Position numbers and translations under genes: made by a program. From positions 7,316,001 to 7,380,000 of the forward strand of contig JBANDB010000003.1 of the NCBI GenBank assembly GCA_037576215.1: a stretch of 64,000 nt of DNA. Direction: 5' to 3'. This document shows, piece by piece, positions 33,076-44,860 of the stretch. Below the pieces are notes generated by a model. That model searched no databases, was not told the origin of the DNA, and saw only the letters and a list, made by a program, of their open reading frames with translations. How positions within the stretch are numbered: the first letter of the stretch is position 1; the number at the start of each line of letters is the position of its first letter. This DNA comes from Armillaria gallica. Lineage: Eukaryota > Basidiomycota > Agaricomycetes > Agaricales > Physalacriaceae.

Positions 33076-33456
33076 TCAGAATCTATATTTACATGTGGTC
33101 TGAACAATGAAGAACAGCAAGATAGGACTGGTAACGATGAACATTACGATGAACACCCATGAGTGATGGCCCGATTTCAGGTCTCTGGTTTGCACAGCAG
33201 TAGTGATCTCTTTCCTGGTCGATGCTTCGCCAGCATGTTCTCCAGTTGATTGGCTTGAGGTCCGATACCCGTTGTCCAGTGTGACTGATACCAACTCAGC
33301 ATGTAAAGGCATCCAATCTATTAAATTTTATCAGTGGTCATACACACAACAAACCCAGATCTTCCTACCTCCCATGGAGACATTGATGACTGGCCACCCA
33401 GAATACTTGCAAACATCCTTGCCCCCACAGGGTAGGGTCAAAACCATTGTTGGCAT
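33076..33456 (-). CDS. Small two-exon single-span membrane protein, unknown family
   Basis: The first exon is 33456-33369 (ATG, then codons reading MPTMVLTLPCGGKDVCKYSG). A 51-nt intron follows (GTAGGA donor, TTTAATAG acceptor ending at 33318), then exon 33317-33076. The joined frame is 109 residues with a correct phase-1 junction. The C-terminal part has one convincing transmembrane segment (WVFIVMFIVTSPILLFFIV) preceded by a hydrophilic, Thr/Arg-rich stretch and followed by a short basic tail, so a C-tail-anchored protein is likely. It sits among repeats and lacks a homologue elsewhere in the window. No family is recognised. Confidence 0.5.
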
Positions 33457-33619
33457 TCAACTGGGGAATGGTTCTAAGTAATGTTTTGGGATACAGCCAG
33501 CATCCATGAGTGCTCCATGCTCGAAGGATGGCCATCCTTTTTGATACATTGGTTTTGAAGCAATGGTTAAGTAGCAGTCCAAATTGTATTTGCATCAAGT
33601 TCAAGAGTATGATTAGGGG

Positions 33620-34590
33620 GCAATCAATTTGCTCTTCGCCTCTTACAGGACTGGATGTCCCACTTGTACTTGAAGAAGCTGTCCAGATATCTGGTGGTGT
33701 CTTGTGCTTTGACTGGATATGCTGCGAGATAACAATCCCATGAGTATGAATTGCGGTTCATCACATACTGTAAATGGCCAGACTGTTTCCTGGTTGCTGC
33801 CTTTCCCCATGCTCATTCAGTAATACGGGTTGAGATGTAACTGCAAGAGGAGTATAATGATGCTGAGCTTGTATATGAGAAAGGCAAATAAGAGAGGAGA
33901 AAGTTGCATGCTGAGCCATGGGCTGAAACATTTCAACCAAGGTATGTGAAACCAATGTAAACTGACAGGATAGTGACTTCATTCCACCCAATATTGGCAG
34001 TGTAGCAGTAGAAATGGGAAGGAAGGGAATCAGCCCATTATAGCCTTCCTGGCTGGCAGTCAGGAAGGCATTCACCAGTCCAACCAGCTATATTTTCTCC
34101 ATGCATTCATCTTTGAGCAAAAAAGAAAGTATGGGTGTCAAATGGGAGGGATGGTGCATAGGATTGAGAGCTTTGTGAGGCTCTGAGGAAATGGTGTGCC
34201 GGATAATTGTCATTATCACATCCCAGGCAGTGAGAGATGGTGTGATGTTCATTCTGTTTTCAAATGAGGTCTACGGAGGAGTCATAAGAAAAGGAGAGAA
34301 GAGTGACCTATCAAAAACAACTCACGGAGCTTGTACAGGACTAACCTTTTCAGTGGTCAACCACTGCAGTGAAGGTTTAGGTCCTTGGGACACGCCTTCC
34401 CAATTTCTGCACCTGGATAGCCATTGAGAGAGTGGTTATGGGGGAAGATCTGGCATTGTGTCATCATCTAGCACGAGAATTAGGCATCTGCAGCTGAGAA
34501 ACGCGAGCAACAGCTACACACCATGGCAAACTCTCTAGCCATCTCCTTCATCTGCACTGGGATTGTCAATATATCAACTGACAGCAACCA
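33620..34590. repeat. Dispersed repeat A, copy 2 (CpG-poor)
   Basis: Diverged copy of 20150-21000, ending at a shared gtcaatatatcaact-type stretch just before the large palindrome. Many differences from copy 1 are CG to TG or CA (for example gatcgtcaat against gattgtcaat). Confidence 0.75.
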
Positions 34591-34630
34591 TCTTGGAGTT
34601 ATTGAGGTACATGCTTGGATGTGGTAACAG

Positions 34631-37600
34631 TGATACACTTGGTATCAGGCTACCCATAGATTTTGTGATTTTATATCAAATAGTGCAGTCTACAAGCAGT
34701 ACAGAGAGCTATAGTGAAGGCTTTACACTGATAGCTGGAATACTACATAAGATATTGAGCAATGCAGTATAAGAACAGACTTAGAAGCAACATCTAGACA
34801 AGTCAACTCTATAAGCCTTCAATACTGAATGCTATTCTCTGGCCAAAACCAGACTAGTTACAGTCGGAACCAAGAGACACATCGAGATGGGTTACAAACC
34901 TAAAGCAGAACACAGAAGGACTAGATTACTCATCATCTTGATGACCTGAATGAACCTAGAAGAGAATTGCTAAGTCCACAATGGTTCACAATGTGAAATG
35001 AACTTAGTTTAGAACATGAATAAACTTGGAATAACTGAATAACTGATGCTTGGTGCTGAGATAGCTAACGATCGCACAGTGATTGAAGCAAATACAATCT
35101 TGGTCCAATGATCAATCATGATCAGTGGTTACATCCTCAAGATACTGTGCAATTCGTAGTATTGAATAGGAATCCATGCAGCAAGGCATGAAGGAGAAGT
35201 GAGGAGTTCCTATGGACCATTAGGACACTCCTCAGTGATAGAATAACCGCTAGTCATTCCATCCAACTGAATAGAAACCTTGGAATGGCACAATCCTTGT
35301 AAATTAATTACTCATCATTTGTATTGATACCCAAAGCTTGTACCATAATTACTTTTAGATACAAGCTCCTATACCTAGACTAGAAATTGTATAAATTAGC
35401 AGCAACTAGACGCATAACAGCAGGAAAGCATTCCCCTGCATTTGTGCTAGTAGCCTTATAGCTACCTAATCAATAACTGGTTTTAATTGCATATCCTCAA
35501 CTGAAGTGAATTCAAGTCAACCCCAAAAGGGTGGCTATAAGTAATCTAGAAGAACTAAGTAAGAAGAAGAGTCATCCCGGCATTTGTGCCTTGCTAGTTA
35601 ATTGAACTGCTCCGCATACAAAGGCCTCATGCTCCCTCACCAACTAAAGTGATCTAGATGTACTAAGTCGACCACAGACCAAAGATGTTGCCTAGTTGAA
35701 GTGAAATAAGCCCTAGAATGCTTTAAGTTCAAACAGTTAACAAGTCTGTGTACTCTTTGCAAGTCTTGTACTTGAAGTCAGGACCTGTGAGTTCTTTGTA
35801 GAGTCTGTGTACTCTTTGTAGAACTTTGGTTCTTTGTCACAAGTGCATGTGCTTGTGTTGTAATCAAGTCCGTGTACTCCAGAGCAATTACACTCTTTGT
35901 AGACCTCTAGGTCTTTGATTGTTCAATTGTTAAAGCTTGTCTAGTTAAAGCCTTACCAGCTCTCCTAGACAAAGTCATTGCAAGTCTAAGCTACTCAAAC
36001 TATACCTTACAAAACCCCCACATCCATATACCTCACTATCGCAATTAGTGTATCTCATGTAAACACTTCTAGACTTGAATCGAAGTTGTTTTGAAACAAA
36101 CCCAATTGATTATCAATATCTAAGTACACCACAAGTGCTTCTACCATACTCACCCTTGAACTTAACATTGGTGATTGTGTGTATGATTTAGTATCTAGAT
36201 TGATGATCTAGACACTTGTTGCATTTGTGTGCTTCTCTTTTAGTTTCTGCTTGAACATGGGTAGCATTGAATAGAAGTTTAATTTAAACAAGATTATAAA
36301 AATCTAGATATACCCCTCGCAGTGGGCTCCAGATGATGTGCTCGGTAACGGGCAGTGCACAAATGCAACAAGTGTCTAGATCATCAATCTAGATACTAAA
36401 TCATACACACAATCACCAATGTTAAGTTCAAGGGTGAGTATGGTAGAAGCACTTGTGGTGTACTTAGATATTGATAATCAATTGGGTTTGTTTCAAAACA
36501 ACTTCGATTCAAGTCTAGAAGTGTTTACATGAGATACACTAATTGCGATAGTGAGGTATATGGATGTGGGGGTTTTGTAAGGTATAGTTTGAGTAGCTTA
36601 GACTTGCAATGACTTTGTCTAGGAGAGCTGGTAAGGCTTTAACTAGACAAGCTTTAACAATTGAACAATCAAAGACCTAGAGGTCTACAAAGAGTGTAAT
36701 TGCTCTGGAGTACACGGACTTGATTACAACACAAGCACATGCACTTGTGACAAAGAACCAAAGTTCTACAAAGAGTACACAGACTCTACAAAGAACTCAC
36801 AGGTCCTGACTTCAAGTACAAGACTTGCAAAGAGTACACAGACTTGTTAACTGTTTGAACTTAAAGCATTCTAGGCTTATTTCACTTCAACTAGGCAACA
36901 TCTTTGGTCTGTGGTCGACTTAGTACATCTAGATCACTTTAGTTGGTGAGGGAGCATGAGGCCTTTGTATGCGGAGCAGTTCAATTAACTAGCAAGGCAC
37001 AAATGCCGGGATGACTCTTCTTCTTACTTAGTTCTTCTAGATTACTTATAGCCACCCTTTTGGGGTTGACTTGAATTCACTTCAGTTGAGGATATGCAAT
37101 TAAAACCAGTTATTGATTAGGTAGCTATAAGGCTACTAGCACAAATGCAGGGGAATGCTTTCCTGCTGTTATGCGTCTAGTTGCTGCTAATTTATACAAT
37201 TTCTAGTCTAGGTATAGGAGCTTGTATCTAAAAGTAATTATGGTACAAGCTTTGGGTATCAATACAAATGATGAGTAATTAATTTACAAGGATTGTGCCA
37301 TTCCAAGGTTTCTATTCAGTTGGATGGAATGACTAGCGGTTATTCTATCACTGAGGAGTGTCCTAATGGTCCATAGGAACTCCTCACTTCTCCTTCATGC
37401 CTTGCTGCATGGATTCCTATTCAATACTACGAATTGCACAGTATCTTGAGGATGTAACCACTGATCATGATTGATCATTGGACCAAGATTGTATTTGCTT
37501 CAATCACTGTGCGATCGTTAGCTATCTCAGCACCAAGCATCAGTTATTCAGTTATTCCAAGTTTATTCATGTTCTAAACTAAGTTCATTTCACATTGTGA

Positions 37601-37955
37601 ACCATTGTGGACTTAGCAATTCTCTTCTAGGTTCATTCAGGTCATCAAGATGATGAGTAATCTAGTCCTTCTGTGTTCTGCTTTAGGTTTGTAACCCATC
37701 TCGATGTGTCTCTTGGTTCCGACTGTAACTAGTCTGGTTTTGGCCAGAGAATAGCATTCAGTATTGAAGGCTTATAGAGTTGACTTGTCTAGATGTTGCT
37801 TCTAAGTCTGTTCTTATACTGCATTGCTCAATATCTTATGTAGTATTCCAGCTATCAGTGTAAAGCCTTCACTATAGCTCTCTGTACTGCTTGTAGACTG
37901 CACTATTTGATATAAAATCACAAAATCTATGGGTAGCCTGATACCAAGCATATCA
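34631..37955. repeat. Large inverted repeat, two 1.6-kb arms, 128-bp centre
   Basis: The left arm is about 34631-36229 and the right arm about 36358-37955. They are reverse complements with no difference seen in the stretches compared and at most a 1-base length offset overall. The centre is 36230-36357. The outer end of each arm begins ttggtatcaggctaccc, whose TGGTATCAG resembles the initiator-Met primer-binding site of Ty1/copia elements. The arms hold very few CpG, while the centre has several (ctcggtaacgggc). It could be a foldback element, a retroelement duplicated head to head, or an assembly artefact. The only frames are short mirrored ORFs in the outer arm ends. Confidence 0.9.
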
Positions 37956-38299
37956 CCGGACTGTGCATTGGTGGCATTGTCGGTGGCAAAACTCTCTGCT
38001 GAGATATCGGGAGATCTGATGAGATCTATCATCAGACCATCAAACAATTTCAATTAAAATAGACATACAAATCCCCACTGGGGGCAATAACGTGAGGGAT
38101 TGTGGAGTCTTCAGTAATGCTCATTGGTGCAGGTTGGTGGGTGGTAGACATGAGTTTGAAGGGTTTTTAGAGCCTGATAGCTGTCTGTATTCAACAGGAG
38201 CAAACAGTGCATCATCCTTTGAGCTTTGTTTACCCTTTCTGTGATACCAATGGCAGCTGGCAGCAAGCACAAACTTGATCACAGCAGCTTTATTCACCA
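37956..38299. other. Unassigned sequence between palindrome and repeat C
   Basis: No gene is recognised. The minus-strand frame 37814-38053 only spans the palindrome edge. Confidence 0.4.
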
Positions 38300-39995
38300 G
38301 TGATGAGCCTCCAGGCTCTGTACACTCAGAATTCACAGATTTTACCTGCTAATTAATGCTACTGTACCTTCAATGGCCTTTCAGCAAACCAATGATTGCA
38401 CACATATTGATACCACTTTCATCCTATGGCAACCACTCCTCACACACTTTGTTATCCATCCCATCTTGCCATGCAGCATAATTGCCATACTTCATCACAG
38501 CAAGGCACCTTTGATCGACAATCATCCCAATACAGAATTGATGCATCACTCAGAAGCACCCAGTTGATGTGCTCATTGATCACTTAATGAAAATGACGTG
38601 ATTGACACGAGTACCCTCCCAGCTATGACAATTACAGCTATGGCAACTACAAACCATGTTTACTAAGGCTGTTACTTTGCCAAGGCCTCAATAAAACATT
38701 GTCCCATGTATACTCCTCAGCACGATGACTATCGCTCAATAATCCGCAGCTAACAGCACCTAATGATCCGTGCATCACTCCATGACCCCATATGGTTCAC
38801 ATCCATACATGGCAATGTTGACAAGTTGCTGTTACTTTAGAAGACAAAAGACCAAATGTTTCTATGATTTTACAAAGCCAAGGCCTTACAGCCTTACTAA
38901 GTTATGCATATTTACTCTATTTATAAATTTATACTTGTAGTATAAAAACTAGCTAGAAAATATAGTTCAAGTTCAGTTCATCTCTAGTTGACCCCAGTCT
39001 ACATCAATTATCATCATGCTCTAGTCTATCATCAGTAGACTATGTCTATTCACCGTTCTACAGCAATACACAGTTTACCCCAGCATATTCCCGATTGCAT
39101 GTTGACTCTTGAACTCACCAGAGTTATTCCATGGTTCTTAACTGTGAAGAGTCTCTTGACATTCACTCTTCACTGTTAACACTATTGGTACACACTCATA
39201 TTGTGCCAATATGTGATCACCATGCCATACCTCACCCCCATTATCTTTTATAGGCCATCATCATTTCACTTTCACACCATTGGAGTTTTTACAGTTTCTC
39301 TTTCGCTATCATTATCGTCGCCCACTTGGGTAGTCTCAGAGCAGAATTAGGATCAGTTTCAGCCAGTTTTCATATAGTATCAGTCCCTCAAGTGGACTTG
39401 AAGGTTAGTTTGACATAGGATAGGATCATTTCAGTACTAGACAAGTTTTGACATCAACTTGGCACCATCACATCATATAGGACCAGTATCATCGCCAGTT
39501 TTCATAGTTCAACATTTTTTCTTGCCATTCCACCTCCAGCACCTCATTCCACATTTTCTCTCATCACATGCAGTCTCCACCCACATTTTCTCATTGCCTC
39601 ATTCACTCATAGACTATTGCCAACTGTTTAGTCTATCTTCCATCATTCATCCCACTCAGATTACCATCTGGTGATGTTTTCTAGTCTCGTCTCATGTTTT
39701 CTCATATGGATTCATGGTATTCACATCATACCTGCTTCTGTTCCCTCTCACTTCAAGAGATCCCTACTGGCTTAAAGCCATAGCATCTAGTACTTGACTA
39801 CCAAGCAGTACTACATTGCAGACTTAAAGTTGCAGTGTATACTTGCATATAGAGGAATTGATTTACTGCATGGAGGTGCCTCAAACCCACTCACACACAT
39901 GATCACCTTGATTGCCATGCTACTACATTAATTACCCAATCTCATTCCAAGTTGGTGTTGCCATTGCCACAGAAGTCTTTGGCCCATCACCGGAA
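38300..39995 (+). repeat. Dispersed repeat C, copy 2 (CpG-poor)
   Basis: Full-length but diverged copy of 29095-30880. CpG sites are largely replaced by TpG or CpA, and the 20-bp minisatellite is reduced to about two units near 39670-39710. The TATA-like block is retained at about 38930-38960. Confidence 0.75.
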
Positions 39996-40119
39996 TGTTT
40001 GTGTGCACACACTGGAAGTTACATCACGCAGTTAGGTGAAGGCTCGAGGAGTGCCATCACATGTGGTATAGAATCAGGGTCAACTGGCCTCTACTCTCAA
40101 TGACTCTAAACATGATCAA

Positions 40120-41195
40120 GTTCCTTCCTTTTGCTCCAAGGAACTGGTGAAGCTTGACAAGGAGACCTGGCTACCCATTCCACTGCCAATCAGTGCTAAG
40201 CAGAAATGGAATCGCTGGGGAACAGCTTCTATTGCATCTGTAGGTATTTTTCCTATGGTTGGGTGTGATCATGCTGACACAGCCATCAGTCAAACCCTTT
40301 GAAATTCTGGGCTGGAGATGGGGGTCACCCTGGCTATCACCAAGAATATCTGGAGGAATTGGTCCAATGGAAAGGACATGGCATTCATGTACCTTCAACC
40401 TGTCCCACCTGCCACAATGGTGTGCCCCTACTTCACTGCTCAGAATGTTCCTCTTCATGGTTGGAATGCCAGAAGTGCTGCATAGAGTGACATGCAACAA
40501 TGCCTTTGCACATTGTATGAATAAGAGCTTCCATTGATATAGGGTGGCATGGCATACTGACAAGTGTAGTGGTGGAACAGCACTTTTTTCCAGAAGACAT
40601 CACTAAAGGTCTTGGGCCTTAGAGTACAGCTCGGACATGAGGATGGAACATGATGTCTGTGTGTTAGAACTCGCAGTTCTCAGGTGAGCGGAATAGGAAC
40701 TAATGTTCACAGCAAGCACACTAGTGATGCCCTACTAACTACATGGCTTTTATACTATGAAAATATGAGTAATGTATCACTAATTAATGAGTAAGTGTCT
40801 CAGGGAATATAGAGAGAACAAGCCAGAAGATTCATACAAGCTTGAACTTCTAAATATAGCAATCCATAATCTAACAGTCTGAACCCAGAGCACAGCCATG
40901 TCAACTTCACAGTTATCCATGTCAATGAGCTGCATGAGGTCACAGTGGATTTTTGCAATTCCTGGGAGACCATTCCCCACCGACAACAAATAATAAGAAA
41001 TGAATGGTTCCCAGCAATAGTTCTGCAACCCTGCTCAGCAGCAACTTTCGAGGCTCTGGATCTGTTCATGGCCTGTACATTGACAGGAAAGATATTGGCC
41101 TTTGATTTCTACAAGGCTTTGACCTATCTAACTGACACACTTGGCATGAATATCCCCAAGGTATGTGGCATTTACATCTGCCAAAGCATGACATA
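40120..41195 (+). pseudogene. KDZ transposase, N-terminal fragment with CxC2 zinc cluster
   Basis: The frame at 40299-40490 reads YLEELVQWKGHG followed by three CxxC pairs (CPTC, CSEC, CQKC), the CxC2 cluster that precedes KDZ transposases. After a TGA, another frame gives a HATMPLHIV-like and WNSTFFQKTSLKVLGLRVQLGH match to the same domain. At 40890-41160 a third stretch reads NFTVIHVNELHEVTVDFCNSW, then NEWFPAIVLQP ... TGKILAFDFYKALTYLTD, the start of the KDZ core, ending at a GTATGT donor-like site. KDZ (Kyakuja-Dileera-Zisupton) transposases move TIR elements and are abundant in mushrooms. Stops and frameshifts plus loss of the catalytic region make this a dead fragment. Confidence 0.82.
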
Positions 41196-42065
41196 GATGT
41201 GTTGGGCATCTTGTGCATTTGGGCCTATAAACATCTGTAACATGATTTTATTAGCTACACTGTAAGTAAGACTTACTGCCTATCAGATTTATATGCAGTA
41301 TGATATTGATACCAGTCATAATTGACTTTCTGTGTCATAGTAGAGTCTCTGTACAGTTGAATTCATCAATCTTCAAGCTGAAATTCTAAATGTAAGAACA
41401 CTTGGAGGTTTTACAAGGTGTTGGAAGCCATGAGGTATGATATCCTTCAGTAAAGACTATGGTACCATTCCCATTATGTTGAGAAACAAGCCGAAGAAAC
41501 TGAGCCAAATCCTGGCTCCAAAACAATGACTTGACAGCAACCTAGAGGCTATGCACAGCTAGAATACATCATAAAAATAAAATACCTGCCTAGAGGCAGT
41601 GACTAAAAGCAAATACAAGCAGGAGAAATTGAAATGATCATAAGTCAACTAGTTCAACTTAAACTTAAATGCATCAAACACACTGAATGCAGATTTGTCA
41701 CATCACTGTCACACTCTTGTGTTCAATCTCAAATGCATGCATTTTCAAAAGAAATATGTGCATGCACTATCCTAACACAAGTGTTCAATGTTTGGACACA
41801 TGCATAACTTATTTCTGAGATGTATGAGTCTTTACATTGATTGCAGAGGTGCCTGATATACTCAAAGTCAAGAATAATGAAGGAATCACAAGTACTTCAA
41901 CATAAAACAGTATCATAGTCATTATGAGACTAGACCTGACTAACATATATGCATTTATAGCCTTTCCAGACATATCCCTTTCATTCTTGAGTCATAATAA
42001 ATCACAGAGATCTTTCCAGGAAACTCAGAAAAGTAAGTTGATTTTCAACAGAAAACATAATTAAC
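41196..42065. other. CpG-poor sequence, no gene seen
   Basis: AT-rich and almost without CpG. No frame continues the KDZ protein and no repeat relation within the window was found. Confidence 0.45.
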
Positions 42066-43045
42066 GGTGACACGCTTGAAAAGCATTCATGCGTGTAAAT
42101 TTGCGAATTGTACAAATGAGTACAGGCAATAATGCCCAGACATGAAGGCAATGATGAAAGCAACAGAGCGCAGTGTTTATAATGCCAGTAATGATATTAC
42201 CAGAGTAAAGCTGGGTGGAGCGCATGGCTTAACCTGAGAATGGTACTAGAAAGGCCATACTAGGTATGAAGTCCCAGTGCTTGACACTGAGTGCTCTGAC
42301 AAGGCAAAGCATACGCGCGCTAAGAATAGCGCGGGACACGCTTGCGGGGTAATTAAGACTTCGCGTAGCAGTGATCTATGACGCGCAAGGCATGGCAGGC
42401 CCAGAGCTTAGAGTTCTAGACCTTGAGATGTCAGAACTCAAGTAAATCCGAAGTTCCAGGCTTCAGCCAAAATGCGTGAGGCCTAGACAAGAAGCACATT
42501 GCCCTCACTACAATGGAATTCCCTGTGAGAATACTAGGAAGCGAAATAAGAGTTGCAGGGTAGGCTATAACTCCGGGGATATGGCAACTGATGTCAACCC
42601 GCATGTCATAGCCTTGGTAACCGATGCCGTGACACTCAGAGACAGGACCTGGCCCCGGGCCAGACTCCTGAGTCAGCGCCAAGCTATGGCGTGATAATTG
42701 CAACATGCGCGGGACGCAGGCGAAAGTACCCCGCAGCTTAAATAATACTATATTTGGTGGTACAAAATTGTAGGATGTAAAATAGATAAATAGCGCAGTG
42801 TACTTGTAGTGTAGAAGTTTCGGACCCCCGTTGTAGTCGCGCGCAAGCCTCCAGCTTGACGCCCTAGCAGCAGGATTAGTTTGTAACTTCGAGCGAGAGA
42901 ATAAACCTAGAATTGATATCATACCGAGTGAATTGAGTTGCGCACGAGGCGTAGAAAGCTTAGCAGGGGACTTGCTTAGCAGGGGACTTGCCTAGCAGGG
43001 ACTCGTGTATGGTTTGAGTGACTGGTTGACTGCGCTCTACCCTGA
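42066..43045 (+). repeat. LTR-like block, copy 1 (CpG-rich)
   Basis: Shares its whole length with 59493-60453, beginning cggtgacacgcttgaaaagc and ending ggtttgagtgactggttgactg. It includes three short tandem units of (t)agcaggggacttgc near 42960-43005. Its length of about 1 kb and the insertion of the second copy as a unit inside a copia gene suggest an LTR. No clear primer-binding site follows, and ends and target duplications are unresolved. This copy keeps many CpG, unlike its surroundings. Confidence 0.65.
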
Positions 43046-43109
43046 GAATAAGAGATATTGTGTCATTGCGGACGCGCTCTTGAGTTTTGAGGGTTTCTTG
43101 TGACGCACG

Positions 43110-43470
43110 GTGTTACAGGTGGCAGAGGTTCAAACCCTTTGGTCTGATTAGCACGCGCTTAGTTGGGTATACCATTCCGCAAGTGGCAGAGGTTCAAACC
43201 CTTTGGTCTGATTAGTGTTCGTACAGAGGCCTTCTTCTAACGCACGGCGCTACAGGCGGCACAGGTTCAAACCCTGTGGTCTGATTAGTGCGCGCTTGAG
43301 GGTTCTCATTTCCGCAAGCGGCAGAGGTTCAAACCCTTTGGCTTGTCAGACGGGGTTTAGTTGGTTATTGTGTCTCTGGGTCGGCATAGGTTCAAACCCT
43401 GTGGGTCTACGATTGGTTTTGGAAGCTTGAGTGCGTAGGTTCAAATCCTGTGGCTTGAGTGGACGTTTTG
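43110..43470 (+). repeat. Array of six tRNA T-arm (B-box)-like motifs
   Basis: The motif GGTTCAAACCC (GGTTCAAATCC in the last) occurs at about 43127, 43191, 43264, 43326, 43389 and 43438, with spacings of 49-73 bp. The first four share the longer unit rich in ggcagaggttcaaaccctttgg and often ctgattag. GG-TTCAAAC-CC is the exact T-loop/B-box pattern of tRNAs, with a weak flanking stem. No matching A boxes or cloverleaves were found, so these are not tRNA genes. Confidence 0.75.
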
Positions 43471-43599
43471 TGAAGGGTTTCTGCTTAGAGTGCAAGCTTT
43501 GAGTTGCGTTTAGAGTGTGTTTAGGTTGTTGTGGTTACCTGTGTGTGACGCGCACGACTTATTGAGGGTTTTGTGGGTGTGTGGCGACATATTGTGTAT

Positions 43600-43680
43600 T
43601 GTAGTACACCTTGCCTTGAGGCCCCGCGACAACTGTCGCGCCTCTTGTTATAAAAGCCTTTGGACTTAGAGAGATCTAGA
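43600..43680 (+). promoter_or_regulatory. Promoter-like block with palindrome and TATA box
   Basis: A perfect palindromic hairpin CGCGACAACTGTCGCG at about 43626-43641 is followed after about 10 bases by TATAAAAGCC (about 43650). This arrangement suggests a core promoter with an upstream binding site, perhaps the U3 of a retroelement. No gene is recognised downstream. Confidence 0.4.
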
Positions 43681-44024
43681 TACGTGACGCGCGCTATTGC
43701 TATACGCGTGTATTGTATATTCTGAGAGTTTAGTTGTTTTGCTTCAATCTGCTTCTATCGCATAATATCCCCCCAAGAACTTGAGGGTTTGTGTGTGTAG
43801 TGTTGGGTGTGGGTGTGATCAGTGTCTTTGACACTGTTGCATTTCTAGCCTGCGCGCACAGAGTCTCTTCAACGGGTATTGTTGAAATGACACTGGCTAT
43901 TAGAATACCATACATCTAAGTGCATTGATGGGCCCACAAATGTATTCAAGTTGAACTTATGCAAATGCAGACAAACACAGTTTAATGCATGCATGCAGAT
44001 GCCGAACGCAGAATTCTCTTGGCC

Positions 44025-44860
44025 CCTTGGCATACTACAAGTTGGCTGTCCCTTGCACCGATGATTCAGTATATATCAGCATTCCTGGAGATCAAAGAAC
44101 AACACAGTGTAAACCACTCGCACGTATAGCATGTATCGTTGTTGATGGCACAGTAAACAAAAGGTAAGCTGCTGATCTACTATTTTGCATATCATGACAG
44201 TGGGTTATCTGCACCAGAGTATGGAGGTAGCCAGGGCACAAGAAATTTTGATACAGGGATCCTGGTATGCATACCTCCATGATGATGAAGAGGGCAGGAT
44301 CACTGGTAAGGTGACATCACAACACTATTTCTGATCTATGTCTATTTCCTTAAAGGCCTCAGCTACTTCATTGAATGAAGCATATTCCTCAGGAGTGTGG
44401 ACACAGCAAAAGAATCAGGTGGAAGAGCTATAGGGAATGATTGATGATCTACAGAATGATCATATAAGGGTGCACCTGCTGCAAAGATAGACATAATAGT
44501 TGCTGTACATTATTTTCAGTCAGATTGCCATACCGACCACCTGGCACAAATGGCACATCTTTGGCTTGGTTCTTCAGCACTCAGCATCCAGGGAATGCTA
44601 TTACTACTTGAGGCCTATGGCTTGGCCTATCAGTAATGTCATCTGCCCCTTCAACAGGAACACAGCAGCTTCTGTACATGATTTCCAGTCAGATCACCTG
44701 TGGTGAACTTGGCTCAATTGATCAGGGCCATTCAAGGAATGTTATTACTTCCCAAGGCTTGTGTCAGCAGCAGTGTTTGTCCTTTGAGCAGGAATGTTTG
44801 AGAATTCCTGGGCCTCAATTGCTTAATAGAAGTCCTCAGAGTAGACTCTTGTCATGTTGA
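44025..44860 (+). repeat. Dispersed repeat B, third partial copy
   Basis: Matches 23700-24360, with shared ctacaagt-ggctgtc, cagcattcc-ggagatcaaag and ttcttcagc-ctcagca stretches, but is CpG-poor and has an extra segment. No gene. Confidence 0.65.

Noticed and set aside
34563..34772. Mirrored ORFs at the palindrome ends as genes
   Set aside because: They are the same sequence read from both arms, short, and differ only in flanking codons.
43110..43470. Cluster of tRNA genes
   Set aside because: Only T-arm motifs are present; no A box, anticodon arm or acceptor stem could be paired.
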